Assembly: GCF_003342675.1 (NCBI RefSeq) | Contig: NZ_CP031147.1 | Span: forward strand, 124,001 to 188,000 | Reading direction: 5' to 3' | Origin: Haloplanus rubicundus | Lineage (GTDB): Archaea > Halobacteriota > Halobacteria > Halobacteriales > Haloferacaceae | DNA: 64,000 nucleotides | Part shown: positions 34,381 through 42,014 of the stretch, in pieces | Layout of the letters: each line of letters begins with the position of its first letter | How positions within the stretch are numbered: position 1 is the stretch's first letter | The notes under the pieces: generated by a model | The model's input: only the letters and a program-made list of their open reading frames with translations | The model's database searches: none | Told to the model about the DNA's origin: nothing | Position numbers and translations under genes: made by a program

Positions 34381-36278
34381 ACCGCTTCACCCCACTCGCC
34401 CGGCAAGCACGCCAGCTGTCGGACTATCCAGTCGGGGATCTCGCCTGTTTCAACGTGGACTTCTCGCGAGAGTTCTGATACTGTCTAGAGACCGGCACCG
34501 ATCCGACACCGGCGAGCGAGCTGTCGACGCTCCGGCTCAGCGTCCCGGTGACCGAAACGAGCAACGATGTTTATGGAGAGCTGTCCGTCGCCGGCGACAC
34601 CGTCACTGGCTCGCCCTCAGAGCTCTTGACCGCCGTCCAAGCGGCACTCGACGCACACAATCCGGACGTCCTGATCTGCTCGACGAGCGAGATCGTCCCG
34701 ACCCTCCACGAGATGGCGGCGGACGCCGGCGTCGACGACTTCTCGTTGAGTCGGTGGCCGGATGTGGACTACCAGCAGATCGCGAGCCGGTCGACGTACT
34801 CGAGCTACGGTCGAATCGGCCACTCCCCGGCGCGGTACAACGTACCCGGGCGGGCGATCATCGACGAGTCGAACACGTTCTTCTACGGGGAGACGAACCT
34901 CGACGGCGTCCTCGACCTCGTGTCGCGCTCGAAAAAGCCCGTCCAGGAGCTCGCGTGGGCGTCGATCGGGAACGTCCTCACTGCCATACAGATCTGTGAG
35001 GCTCACGACCGGAGCGTCCTTGTCCCGTGGAACTCCTGGTGCCACGAATTCCACAAGCCTATGCGGACGCTCCACGACGCCGACCGCGGCGGGTTCATCT
35101 TCGCGCCCGAGGTCGGCTTCCACGAGAACGTCCACGAACTCGACTTCTTCTCGTTGTACCCGAACATCATCTGTACCCGGAACGTCTCACCGGACGTCAT
35201 CCGGTGTGACTGCCACCCCAACCGTGAGGATGTCCCCGGCCTCGGGTACTCGATCTGCGACGACCGGAGCTACCTCGTCGACGTGCTACAGCCGATCATC
35301 GACGCTCGCGACGAGATCAAGGCGGCCATCCGTCGCAAGAAGGATCGAGACAACCCCGACAAGGACTGCCTGGCGGAACTCGAGGGACGGTCCGGAGCGC
35401 TGAAGTGGATACTCGTTGCCTGCTTCGGCTATCAGGGGTTCAGCCACGCGAAGTTCGACCGCATCGAGTGCCACGAGGCAATCAACGCGTTCGCTCGGGA
35501 GATTCTGCTGACGGCGAAACAACGGCTGGAAGCGGGCGGCTGGCGCGTCGTCCACGGTATCGTCGACTTCAGATGGGTGACGCCGGACCCCGACGTCGAC
35601 GACGAGGACCGCGAGGACCTCGAGGCGCTCGCGACGAAGATCACGGAATGCGTCGAGATTCGGCTCGAACACGAGGCTCACTACGGCTGGGTGGCGTTCG
35701 TCCCGCAGCGCGAGAGCGACGCCGGCGCGCTGATGAAGTACTTCGGGAAGGTCGCCGGCGACGACGATTTCAAGATCAGAGGCATCGAAGCTCGACAGCG
35801 CTCGACGCCGCCGTTCATCGAGGACGTCCAGCGGGACTGTCTCGAACGGCTCGACGCGACCCGGTCGCCGGACGTAGTGCTTGATTGTCTCCAGGACGCC
35901 ATCAAGCGGCTCCACGCTGGAACGGTGCCTGTTGCGGAACTCGTCGAACGGAATCGCGTCTCCAAGCCACTCGAAGGGTACACGCAGAACACGCAAAACG
36001 TGGCGGCGCTGAAGCGGGCTCGCGAGCAAGACCTCGCCGTCCACCCCGGACAGGACATTGAGTATGTGGTCGTCGACGACGAGAAAACCTCGCGAGAACG
36101 GGTCGCGTTGGCTCACGAGGAGGTAGAGTCGTACGATCCGTCGTACTACGAGACGCACCTCGTCAGAGCTGTCGAAAGTCTGTTATCGCCGTTGGGCTGG
36201 GATCGGTCGAGGATTCGTCGAAAGTTCGCGAAGACACGAGTAACGAAGCTTTCGGCGTTTATTGATACCGATGTTTGA
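34381..36278 (+). pseudogene. polB: PolB-type DNA polymerase, N-terminally truncated with an internal stop
   Basis: From IDRFTPLARQARQLSDYP the frame runs to a TGA at 34476 (REF-stop-YCLETG) and continues without further break to 36278. It shows family B motif A (DFFSLYPNIICT, about 198-209 counted from GTG 34548), motif B (KWILVACFGYQGF, about 286) and a motif C of HGIVDFRWV (about 336) in place of the usual DTD. The N-terminal exonuclease part is missing. Translation could resume at GTG 34548, giving 576 aa. Archaeal PolB2-type enzymes often have altered motif C, so loss of polymerase activity is likely but not certain. The TGA could be a C-to-T change from CGA (Arg). Confidence 0.75.
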
Positions 36279-36293
36279 GAGACGTCGACTATA

Positions 36294-36333
36294 GTTACCC
36301 CACAGACCAAAATATTCTGTTTTGTGGGGTAAC
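36294..36333 (-). promoter_or_regulatory. Palindrome-flanked promoter, worn copy
   Basis: GTTACCCCACA (36294-36304) and its exact complement TGTGGGGTAAC (36323-36333) enclose an 18-bp AT-rich spacer (AATATT). The same arms occur at 39465-39505 in front of the gene at 39074. Read on the minus strand, TGTGGGGTAACTATAGTCGA follows, whereas the other copy reads TGTGGGGTAACTATGGTCGA: the start codon has become ATA. It is probably a relic of a second copy. Confidence 0.65.
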
Positions 36334-36351
36334 CACGGAATCAATCCAATC

Positions 36352-36371
36352 ACACCCCTCTATCGATGTGT
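36352..36371 (+). repeat. Origin iteron 1
   Basis: Exact consensus ACACCCCTCTATCGATGTGT, followed by TCGA. One of nine copies around the Orc1/Cdc6 gene. Confidence 0.85.
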
Positions 36372-36636
36372 TCGATCTGACCGCCACTCTGGGCTTAATC
36401 AATCAGAAAATCCGTGTCTCAACATCATTCGTGAAATCGCCTCGTGTTCAACTAATGCGGTAGCACGGGATCGCCCTCCTCAAACGCGAGTAAGGCGAGC
36501 GGCAACGCATAGTCGGTGACATTCAGCAATCTACGTAGTCAATTCGATAGAAATCGGAATACTGAGACGGATTTCGTCGGAGATAGGAGTATGAGTGGCA
36601 CGCGCGAGTACTTCGCGCCAGATGTCGAGAAGACAG

Positions 36637-36656
36637 ACACCCCTCTATCGATGTGT
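36637..36656 (+). repeat. Origin iteron 2
   Basis: Exact consensus copy, also followed by TCGA, 265 bp after iteron 1. Confidence 0.85.
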
Positions 36657-36836
36657 TCGACCTCCATGCTGACAAGGTGAGATAGAAGCTCTCGAGGATG
36701 GTCCCGTGATCATTGACAAGAAAACCGTCGTTACAAGGCTCGTAGGGTGCGATACCGGCAGAACACGGCACCACTCATACACCACGATTTCTGACGTGAG
36801 AGATGGACAGAATCACGAGGGAACTCAACACATCGA

Positions 36837-36856
36837 ACACATCGATAGAGGGGTGT
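36837..36856 (-). repeat. Origin iteron 3, inverted
   Basis: Exact consensus in reverse orientation, facing iteron 2 across 180 bp. The enclosed segment is the likeliest place for strand opening, though it is not strikingly AT-rich. Confidence 0.85.
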
Positions 36857-37017
36857 GTGAGTGGCTAGTCTAGAAAGCTAGAAGAAGAAGGCGAGGCCAC
36901 GCTCTCGTCAACGGCGTTTGTCGGTGTTTTCCACCGTGATTTGCGGGAAATCGTGTCGTAGCTGGCCTCGCGTTGGTCCCGACAGTGCCTTCTCCCCCCA
37001 CCCTCTCGAACTCGTGA

Positions 37018-37037
37018 ACACATCGATAGAGGGGTGT
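37018..37037 (-). repeat. Origin iteron 4, inverted
   Basis: Exact consensus in reverse orientation, about 160 bp ahead of the Orc1/Cdc6 start. A worn copy (ACACTTCGATAGGGGTGGGG, 37157-37176) lies still closer to that start and could mediate self-control. Confidence 0.85.
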
Positions 37038-37198
37038 GTCTGTCCCACGATTCCCATCAACGTCGTGGAACACTTCGTCAGCCGTTCCCGTTGTCATCGC
37101 CAATTTCCAGTCGAAGCCGCGATATTTTTGAGAACAATCGACTGATTCCCCGGATCACACTTCGATAGGGGTGGGGAAGATTTTTGTCGTCGGACTGT

Positions 37199-38665
37199 AT
37201 GGTTCCCGCCATGGGTGCCGAGGACTCCGAGAATTCTCCATCTGATCTCGAGGCGAGGGGGGACGACTCGTCAACAGATGACGAGACGACACAGGTCGAT
37301 CTCGCGTCGAGTTCCTCAGATTCTGAGCGGGATTCTGTCCCCTCTTCGACTACGGAATCCGACGAAAATACGTCGCAGTCGATCGAGGACATGCTACTCG
37401 AATTCGACGAGCAAGAAGGATTGATCCGTGACCGTTCACTCCTCGACCCGAATTACGTAGTTGAAGAGGACCGAATCGTCGGTCGCGACGAACAGCTCCA
37501 GGAAGTGACGAAGATGCTGCGCGTGGCGCTCGGCGATAACCGCCCTCCGAATCTCTTTCTCTACGGACCGTCCGGGACGGGAAAGTCGCTTATTACGAAG
37601 GCTGTTTGCCACAACATCAGTCGTATCTGCGAGTCACGGGATATTCAGTTCGGGACGATCGAGGTTAATTGCCAAGATCTCGACACACTAGGTGTTGCTG
37701 TCTACGAACTAGCGAGTCAAGCCGCGGACGAAGCAGGTGTCGACATCGACGTTCCGAAACATGGTGTCGCGACCAAGGAAAAATGGGACGAACTATATCG
37801 CATCGTCAACGAGAATTTCGACTCCGTCGTATTCGTCCTCGACGAACTCGATATGCTGGTGGGTCGCCGTGATAAACAGGATCCGGCATTTTCGCGACTG
37901 CTCTACCAACTGTCCCGGGCCGGGGCCAACGACGAACTAACCGCGTACATCTCTGTCGTTGCCATTTCGAACGACGCGAGGATGATGGAATCCGTCGGGA
38001 GCCGTGCGTTGAGTTCGTTCACCCCGGAAGACGTTCACTTCGATGACTACGACGCGAATCAACTCCAGGCCATTCTGCGTCGACGGCAGGATGCGTTCCA
38101 CGACGATGTCTTGGATGGCGACGTGATTCCACTTGCCGCCGCGTTCGCCGCACAAACACACGGTGATGCGAGAAAGGCGATCGACTTGATGCGCGTCGCC
38201 GGCGAACTTGCCGAACGAGAAGGTGACGACCGCGTTCGCGAGGAACACGTGCGGGAAGCCCAGGACAAAGTCGAGAAAAACCGTGTTCTGGAAGTCGTCC
38301 GCGGCATCAGCACGCAGAAAAAACTCTGTCTATACGCGACGGCAGCCGTCGCTGCACAGACCGACGACGGGTCGGCTCGCAGTACGACCGGCTACCGTGT
38401 CTATCAGTTCCTCACTGACTCGATCGACGCCGATCAGTACCACCAGGAGACCTACGTCAACAAAATGAAGGAGTTGACGACGTACTCCCTCGTCGACTTC
38501 GAGCGCCGGAGTCACGGTCCCAGCTCCGGAATGTTCCTCGAATTCCAGTTCGGCGAACGCCCCGAGACGATTCTCGAGACGCTTCGCGAAGACTCTCGGA
38601 TCGATATGGTCTCGCCCGAGGAAGTCGAATCGGTCGTGAAAGCGCAGATTCGAAACGAAACCTGA
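37199..38665 (+). CDS. cdc6: Orc1/Cdc6-type replication initiator
   Basis: 488 aa from ATG 37199 (MVPAMGAEDSE); ATG 37211 and TTG 37184 are alternatives. After an acidic Ser-rich N-terminal tail of about 80 residues come the Orc1/Cdc6 lead-in IVGRDEQLQEVTKMLR, Walker A (LYGPSGTGKSLIT, about 120), Walker B (FVLDELDMLVG, about 210), sensor 1 (VVAISNDARMM) and sensor 2 (HGDARKAIDLMRVAG, about 325), then a C-terminal winged helix (VVRGISTQKKLCLYA onward). It binds origin repeats and opens DNA with ATP. Iterons lie on both sides of the gene, so it almost certainly recognises them, making this a self-contained replicon module. Confidence 0.93.
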   Translation: MVPAMGAEDSENSPSDLEARGDDSSTDDETTQVDLASSSSDSERDSVPSSTTESDENTSQSIEDMLLEFDEQEGLIRDRSLLDPNYVVEEDRIVGRDEQLQEVTKMLRVALGDNRPPNLFLYGPSGTGKSLITKAVCHNISRICESRDIQFGTIEVNCQDLDTLGVAVYELASQAADEAGVDIDVPKHGVATKEKWDELYRIVNENFDSVVFVLDELDMLVGRRDKQDPAFSRLLYQLSRAGANDELTAYISVVAISNDARMMESVGSRALSSFTPEDVHFDDYDANQLQAILRRRQDAFHDDVLDGDVIPLAAAFAAQTHGDARKAIDLMRVAGELAEREGDDRVREEHVREAQDKVEKNRVLEVVRGISTQKKLCLYATAAVAAQTDDGSARSTTGYRVYQFLTDSIDADQYHQETYVNKMKELTTYSLVDFERRSHGPSSGMFLEFQFGERPETILETLREDSRIDMVSPEEVESVVKAQIRNET

Positions 38666-38698
38666 GCGTGGACTGTTCCTCAACCGACTACGAAGGGG

Positions 38699-38718
38699 AC
38701 ACCCCTCTATCGATGTGT
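38699..38718 (+). repeat. Origin iteron 5
   Basis: Exact consensus, 33 bp after the Orc1/Cdc6 stop, followed by AT instead of TCGA. Confidence 0.85.
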
Positions 38719-38801
38719 ATCAGGCGGGTGTTACCGCGTCTCACTCAGATACCTACCTCAAGTGCTGAGTTCGTAGAGCCAGCTTGCGTCAGACGCGCGT
38801 C

Positions 38802-38821
38802 ACACACCTCTATCGATGTGT
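38802..38821 (+). repeat. Origin iteron 6
   Basis: One mismatch to the consensus (A for C at position 5). Confidence 0.8.
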
Positions 38822-38965
38822 ATTCGAACTCAATATCGACTCTATCGGTAGAAATCGGCGATCTTGGATTGACCGCTTCTGCGAACTGGCCCGTTGACTG
38901 ACGGCATATCACCGTTCGTCTCGATACGTTTCGAACTCGATCAAACTCCGTCTGCTTTGCAGAAC

Positions 38966-38985
38966 ACGCACCGCTATCGATGTGT
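38966..38985 (+). repeat. Origin iteron 7
   Basis: Three mismatches in the C-rich half; CTATCGATGTGT is intact, and TCG follows. Confidence 0.65.
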
Positions 38986-39008
38986 TCGCCAGATTGCTTT
39001 GCTTCTAC

Positions 39009-39028
39009 ACACCCCTCTATCGATGTGT
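39009..39028 (+). repeat. Origin iteron 8
   Basis: Exact consensus, 23 bp after iteron 7 and just before the 3' end of the gene at 39074. Confidence 0.85.
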
Positions 39029-39073
39029 ATTCACGAAATTCGCGCCGTGACCGAACTCGAGGTTGTGAGAACA

Positions 39074-39463
39074 CTACTCTCGCGGATTGACTGGCGCAAT
39101 ATACTCGTTCTTCCAGGAATCGCCTTCGCGCCACTGCCAGTAGAAGTATCGGTACGATTTATCGCCGGTTTCCTTCGTCGTTTTCACCGTGATGTACGCG
39201 CTACCCGTCGGGACATCTTCGTAATCCTCTGGATCCGTCGAGATCTCGCGCTCGTCTAGCTCCTCGAGCTCTTCTTCATCGACTTCTTCCTCGGCTCGTC
39301 GACGCTCGAGTTCTTCCTCCCGTTGTCGACGTTTCCATTCCGCCAAATCAGCCGCGTACGCCGCGACTGCTTCCAACCGTTCCGGGGATTGGTTCTCGAG
39401 TGGCTCACGCAGATACTTCGGTAACTCAGGTGCGGGCGGTTTCTCCGGACCGTCCTCGACCAT
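39074..39463 (-). CDS. Conserved haloarchaeal acidic protein next to the origin
   Basis: 129 aa from ATG 39463 (MVEDGPEKPPAPEL). Pro-rich N-terminus, a long charged helix with KRRQREEELERRRAEEEVDE (about 44-63), likely coiled coil, and a C-terminal beta-rich part with Tyr/Trp (YRYFYWQWREGDSWKNEYI). The last part looks like a small nucleic-acid or protein-binding module. I do not recognise a named family. The promoter is bracketed by the palindromic operator at 39465-39505, so the gene is probably tightly controlled. The gene lies between iterons 8 and 9, within the replication region. Confidence 0.7.
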   Translation of the reverse strand: MVEDGPEKPPAPELPKYLREPLENQSPERLEAVAAYAADLAEWKRRQREEELERRRAEEEVDEEELEELDEREISTDPEDYEDVPTGSAYITVKTTKETGDKSYRYFYWQWREGDSWKNEYIAPVNPRE

Positions 39464-39464
39464 A

Positions 39465-39505
39465 GTTACCCCACAACGGCGTGTCATATCACTCTGTGGG
39501 GTAAC
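39465..39505 (-). promoter_or_regulatory. Palindromic operator with TATA box for the gene at 39074
   Basis: Arms GTTACCCCACA (39465-39475) and TGTGGGGTAAC (39495-39505), 11 bp each and perfectly complementary, are separated by 19 bp that contain GATATGAC on the minus strand, 25-28 bp ahead of the start codon: the expected TATA position for a leaderless transcript. The proximal arm begins 2 bp from the ATG, so a bound dimer would block both TATA and start. Confidence 0.7.
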
Positions 39506-39525
39506 TTCGAGATTCGACGACGTAC

Positions 39526-39545
39526 ACTCCCCGTTATCGATGTGT
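39526..39545 (+). repeat. Origin iteron 9
   Basis: Three mismatches to the consensus; TATCGATGTGT intact. The most distal copy. Confidence 0.6.
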
Positions 39546-39905
39546 AAACTACTGCGTTACCCCGTGTTCCGGCTGATTTCTCGATTTTCGACCTTCGACA
39601 AACGCGGGTGAACTCCCGAATCGCCAATAACACTCATCGGGCTATCCGAGGATATCGCTCGGCGTGAACAACGAGAGGTCGTCTCGTTCGGCAGCGGTGC
39701 TGCGGATCCTGTCGGAGAACCCCGAGACGTACTTGTTGAGAATGGGGTCCAAAAAGAGAAAAAGCTCCCACGGGACTGCTCCGAGAGGAGCGCAAGCGAG
39801 AAATGCGGAAAACCGAGATTCATGGTTGTATCGATTATATGATTTATTCCTTGAATATTCAGCGGGACAGTAGCTTCTTGTGAGCGCATAACAGGATTAC
39901 CAGAT
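39546..39905. other. Non-coding stretch after the origin region
   Basis: No convincing gene. Short frames exist on both strands (for example 39664-39873) but show no haloarchaeal codon preference. The last 80 bp are AT-rich and should contain the promoter of the wHTH gene. Confidence 0.4.
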
Positions 39906-40199
39906 ATGAGCGATGATCTCGAACTCACACAAGGCCAACGAAAGATAGTAGAATTTCTCCAAGGAGGCGGTCCTCGGTCGTTTGACGCAATCAAATCTGC
40001 TGTTGGATGGGGGACTGAATCGACAGAAACAGCAATCAAAAATCTCCTTAGCAAGGAAGTTATCCGCGAAGCCAAGTCGCCACTTTCTAACTTTGCTAGC
40101 GATTCGCCATCGAGCAACTCGTGGATTCGGTCCCATTCGTTCGAGGTAAGGGACGAATTCGAGCAGGACAGATCCACGGACATGAGATCATATTGGTAA
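39906..40199 (+). CDS. Small winged-helix protein, 97 aa
   Basis: MSDDLELTQGQRKIVEFLQG, then FDAIKSAVGWGTESTETAIK and NLLSKEVIREAKSPLSNFAS describe a winged-helix DNA-binding domain over residues 8-65, followed by a polar tail. A repressor of about this size would suit the nearby operators, but this is inferred from closeness only. The opposing long frame 39557-40183 is a shadow. Confidence 0.6.
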   Translation: MSDDLELTQGQRKIVEFLQGGGPRSFDAIKSAVGWGTESTETAIKNLLSKEVIREAKSPLSNFASDSPSSNSWIRSHSFEVRDEFEQDRSTDMRSYW

Positions 40200-40360
40200 C
40201 ATTGGAAAGTCCGGCCTCGTTGGAGATAGGTTCCAACAGTCGTGCTGAGCGGGGGAACTAATTCATCACTCGATCTCTAGCTGGCCGCTCCCGCTATCTC
40301 CCCCACTACCGTTCTCGTCCCATTCGAGCTCAAACTCGATACTCAATCGTGTTTGGATTA

Positions 40361-40516
40361 ATGGCCTTCCGAACGCTAATGACACAACTACTGCTGGAGG
40401 CGGAGTCAAACGTCATCGTAGAGTGTCGCAGATGTGGAACGGGCGTTTCACCGAAGACCGAGGAGTGCCCGAACTGCGAGAGTGGAGAGTTCTCTCAATA
40501 CGAAGTTCTGGACTAG
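40361..40516 (+). CDS. Very small zinc-ribbon protein, 51 aa
   Basis: A short frame from ATG 40361 (or ATG 40379, 45 aa). It reads VIVECRRCGTGVSPKTEECP then NCESGEFSQYEVLD, a single treble-clef or rubredoxin-like knuckle with CX2C...CX2C. Such one-knuckle proteins of under 60 residues are abundant in haloarchaea and several affect growth or stress response. The four Cys with typical spacing make chance unlikely. Confidence 0.6.
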   Translation: MAFRTLMTQLLLEAESNVIVECRRCGTGVSPKTEECPNCESGEFSQYEVLD

Positions 40517-40691
40517 ATGCCACATACACGACGGAAGGTTTGTAGAGAGGGGATCATTTCCGACGTACCACGCTGATACAGACTGAGGCGGAGCCGCACG
40601 GTTGTAGTAGAGATGAGTTCCGGATTCGAAATTCGGAGTGATAGGCGTCTTGCGTTTGCTCTTTATAATCTCGGGTGTCAATAACAATCAC

Positions 40692-41348
40692 GTGACCGAC
40701 GCTCCGCGTACGATCGGTCTGATAGCTGACGTGCATGTGAACCTTCCGGCTCTGGAAGCGGTCCTGACGGACATGCCTGACACCGATGCCCTCGTCCACG
40801 CTGGCGATGTGGCCGGATACGGACCGTGGCCGAACGAGTGTGTGGCCATGCTTCGGGACCGTGATACCATCAGCGTCCGCGGTAATTACGATCAGACGGT
40901 TATCGACGGGGAGGCGTACGAATCGAGTGACCGATACGCCCAGAACAATCTCACCGACGACAACATGGCGTGGCTCAGAGGGTGTCCGGACAAACAGTCA
41001 CTCTTCGACGACCGAGTCGTGGTGGTTCACGGACATCCAGACGAGCGATTTCGATATACGGAGGCGGAGAAGTTCTCATCTGGGCTTCTCGGTCATGAAG
41101 ACGTCCTCGTTCTCGGACACACTCACCAGCAGGCCACGGCCGAATTCGATGAGGGGATCGTCGTCAATCCAGGGAGCGTGGGTGACCCCCGAGATGGCGA
41201 CGAACGGGCGGCGTACGCCATCCTCGACCTTTCGACTTGGTCGGTGGATCTGCGACGCGTCGCCTACGATATCGACCGCGTCGTGGCGGCGGTCGAGGAG
41301 AGTAGCATCTCGGCCTATCACACGAACCGATTCCGTAATGAAGGGTGA
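40692..41348 (+). CDS. Metallophosphoesterase of the YfcE/MJ0936 type
   Basis: 218 aa from GTG 40692 (VTDAPRTIGLIADVH); an ATG 18 codons upstream is less likely. Metal-binding motifs in order: LIADVHVNLPAL, VHAGDVAGYGPWP, SVRGNYDQTV, VVHGHPDE and VLGHTHQQA, then the usual NPGSVGDPRDGD. The family hydrolyses phosphodiesters with two metals (often Mn or Ni). In GNYDQ a Tyr takes the place common for His, as in several phosphodiesterase relatives. Alone in its transcript; possibly a house-keeping or nucleotide-signal hydrolase. Confidence 0.88.
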   Translation: MTDAPRTIGLIADVHVNLPALEAVLTDMPDTDALVHAGDVAGYGPWPNECVAMLRDRDTISVRGNYDQTVIDGEAYESSDRYAQNNLTDDNMAWLRGCPDKQSLFDDRVVVVHGHPDERFRYTEAEKFSSGLLGHEDVLVLGHTHQQATAEFDEGIVVNPGSVGDPRDGDERAAYAILDLSTWSVDLRRVAYDIDRVVAAVEESSISAYHTNRFRNEG

Positions 41349-41558
41349 GACGAATCAACTGCTCCGAATCGCCCTTCTCCACAGTTGTCCTTCTGAGAGA
41401 TTCGACGTTCTTGCTCGAGATTGCCCTCTCATTGCGAGTATTAACCAACAATCGAGGGGTACAGCGGCGTCTGTTGGTTAAGAATTTCCCCAATAGTTTC
41501 GTGCCCCGACGAACTGAGCGCTTGACCTCGAAGTCCGTTGCGCGATACTAAAAAAGGA

Positions 41559-41981
41559 TCAACCGAGTCGGGGGTCGAGCGAGTACACGAGAATGGTATC
41601 TGCCACGACGTTCCCGGTGAGTGTGCGCTCCGCGTAGAGACGATGGACGTGTTGCGTGGTAATCCCGATCCGGCCACTAAACTCACGATCGACGTATTCT
41701 GGGCCTCTCAATGCATTCGTAATCTCCTCCCACATCCGGTCTGCGATCTGGCAGATCGCCACCGTGTCGTTCCGTTGTAGTTCGGAGTAGCCGGTACAAT
41801 CCTGAGTGAGTGAGTCACGAAGGTCACGACGGAGCCAGTCAATCTGCTGATCGATGACTGTCAGTGCTCGATGGATATCCATCGGTGAGTCGCCCCCGGG
41901 TTCATAGACTTCCATGATTAGCCCATGCTCGAACGGATGTGGCCAGTTCGTCCGCCAGACATCAACCACGGATTCTCTCAC
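41559..41981 (-). CDS. Hypothetical protein behind the AAA+ operon, 140 aa
   Basis: A helical acidic protein (DIHRALTVIDQQIDWLRRDL, about 35-54; TVAICQIADRMWEEITNALR, about 73-92). ATG 41981 is used; ATG 41915 (MEVYEPGGD) is an alternative. It lies 33 bp behind the AAA+ gene on the same strand and is probably the last gene of that operon. No family recognised. Confidence 0.55.
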   Translation of the reverse strand: MRESVVDVWRTNWPHPFEHGLIMEVYEPGGDSPMDIHRALTVIDQQIDWLRRDLRDSLTQDCTGYSELQRNDTVAICQIADRMWEEITNALRGPEYVDREFSGRIGITTQHVHRLYAERTLTGNVVADTILVYSLDPRLG

Positions 41982-42014
41982 TTCGGTTCGGACTGCTGAC
42001 CTCGATCGGCTCCA

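Noticed and set aside
35286-36158. 290-codon frame antisense to the PolB remnant
   Set aside because: Arg/Val-rich shadow; PolB motifs A and B are on the plus strand.
36352-39545. Regular repeats as a possible CRISPR array
   Set aside because: Spacing is irregular (43 to more than 1600 bp), orientation changes, and they flank an Orc1/Cdc6 gene; they are origin iterons.
39557-40183. 208-codon minus-strand frame
   Set aside because: Ser-rich with no pattern; it overlaps the plus-strand winged-helix gene and a non-coding stretch.
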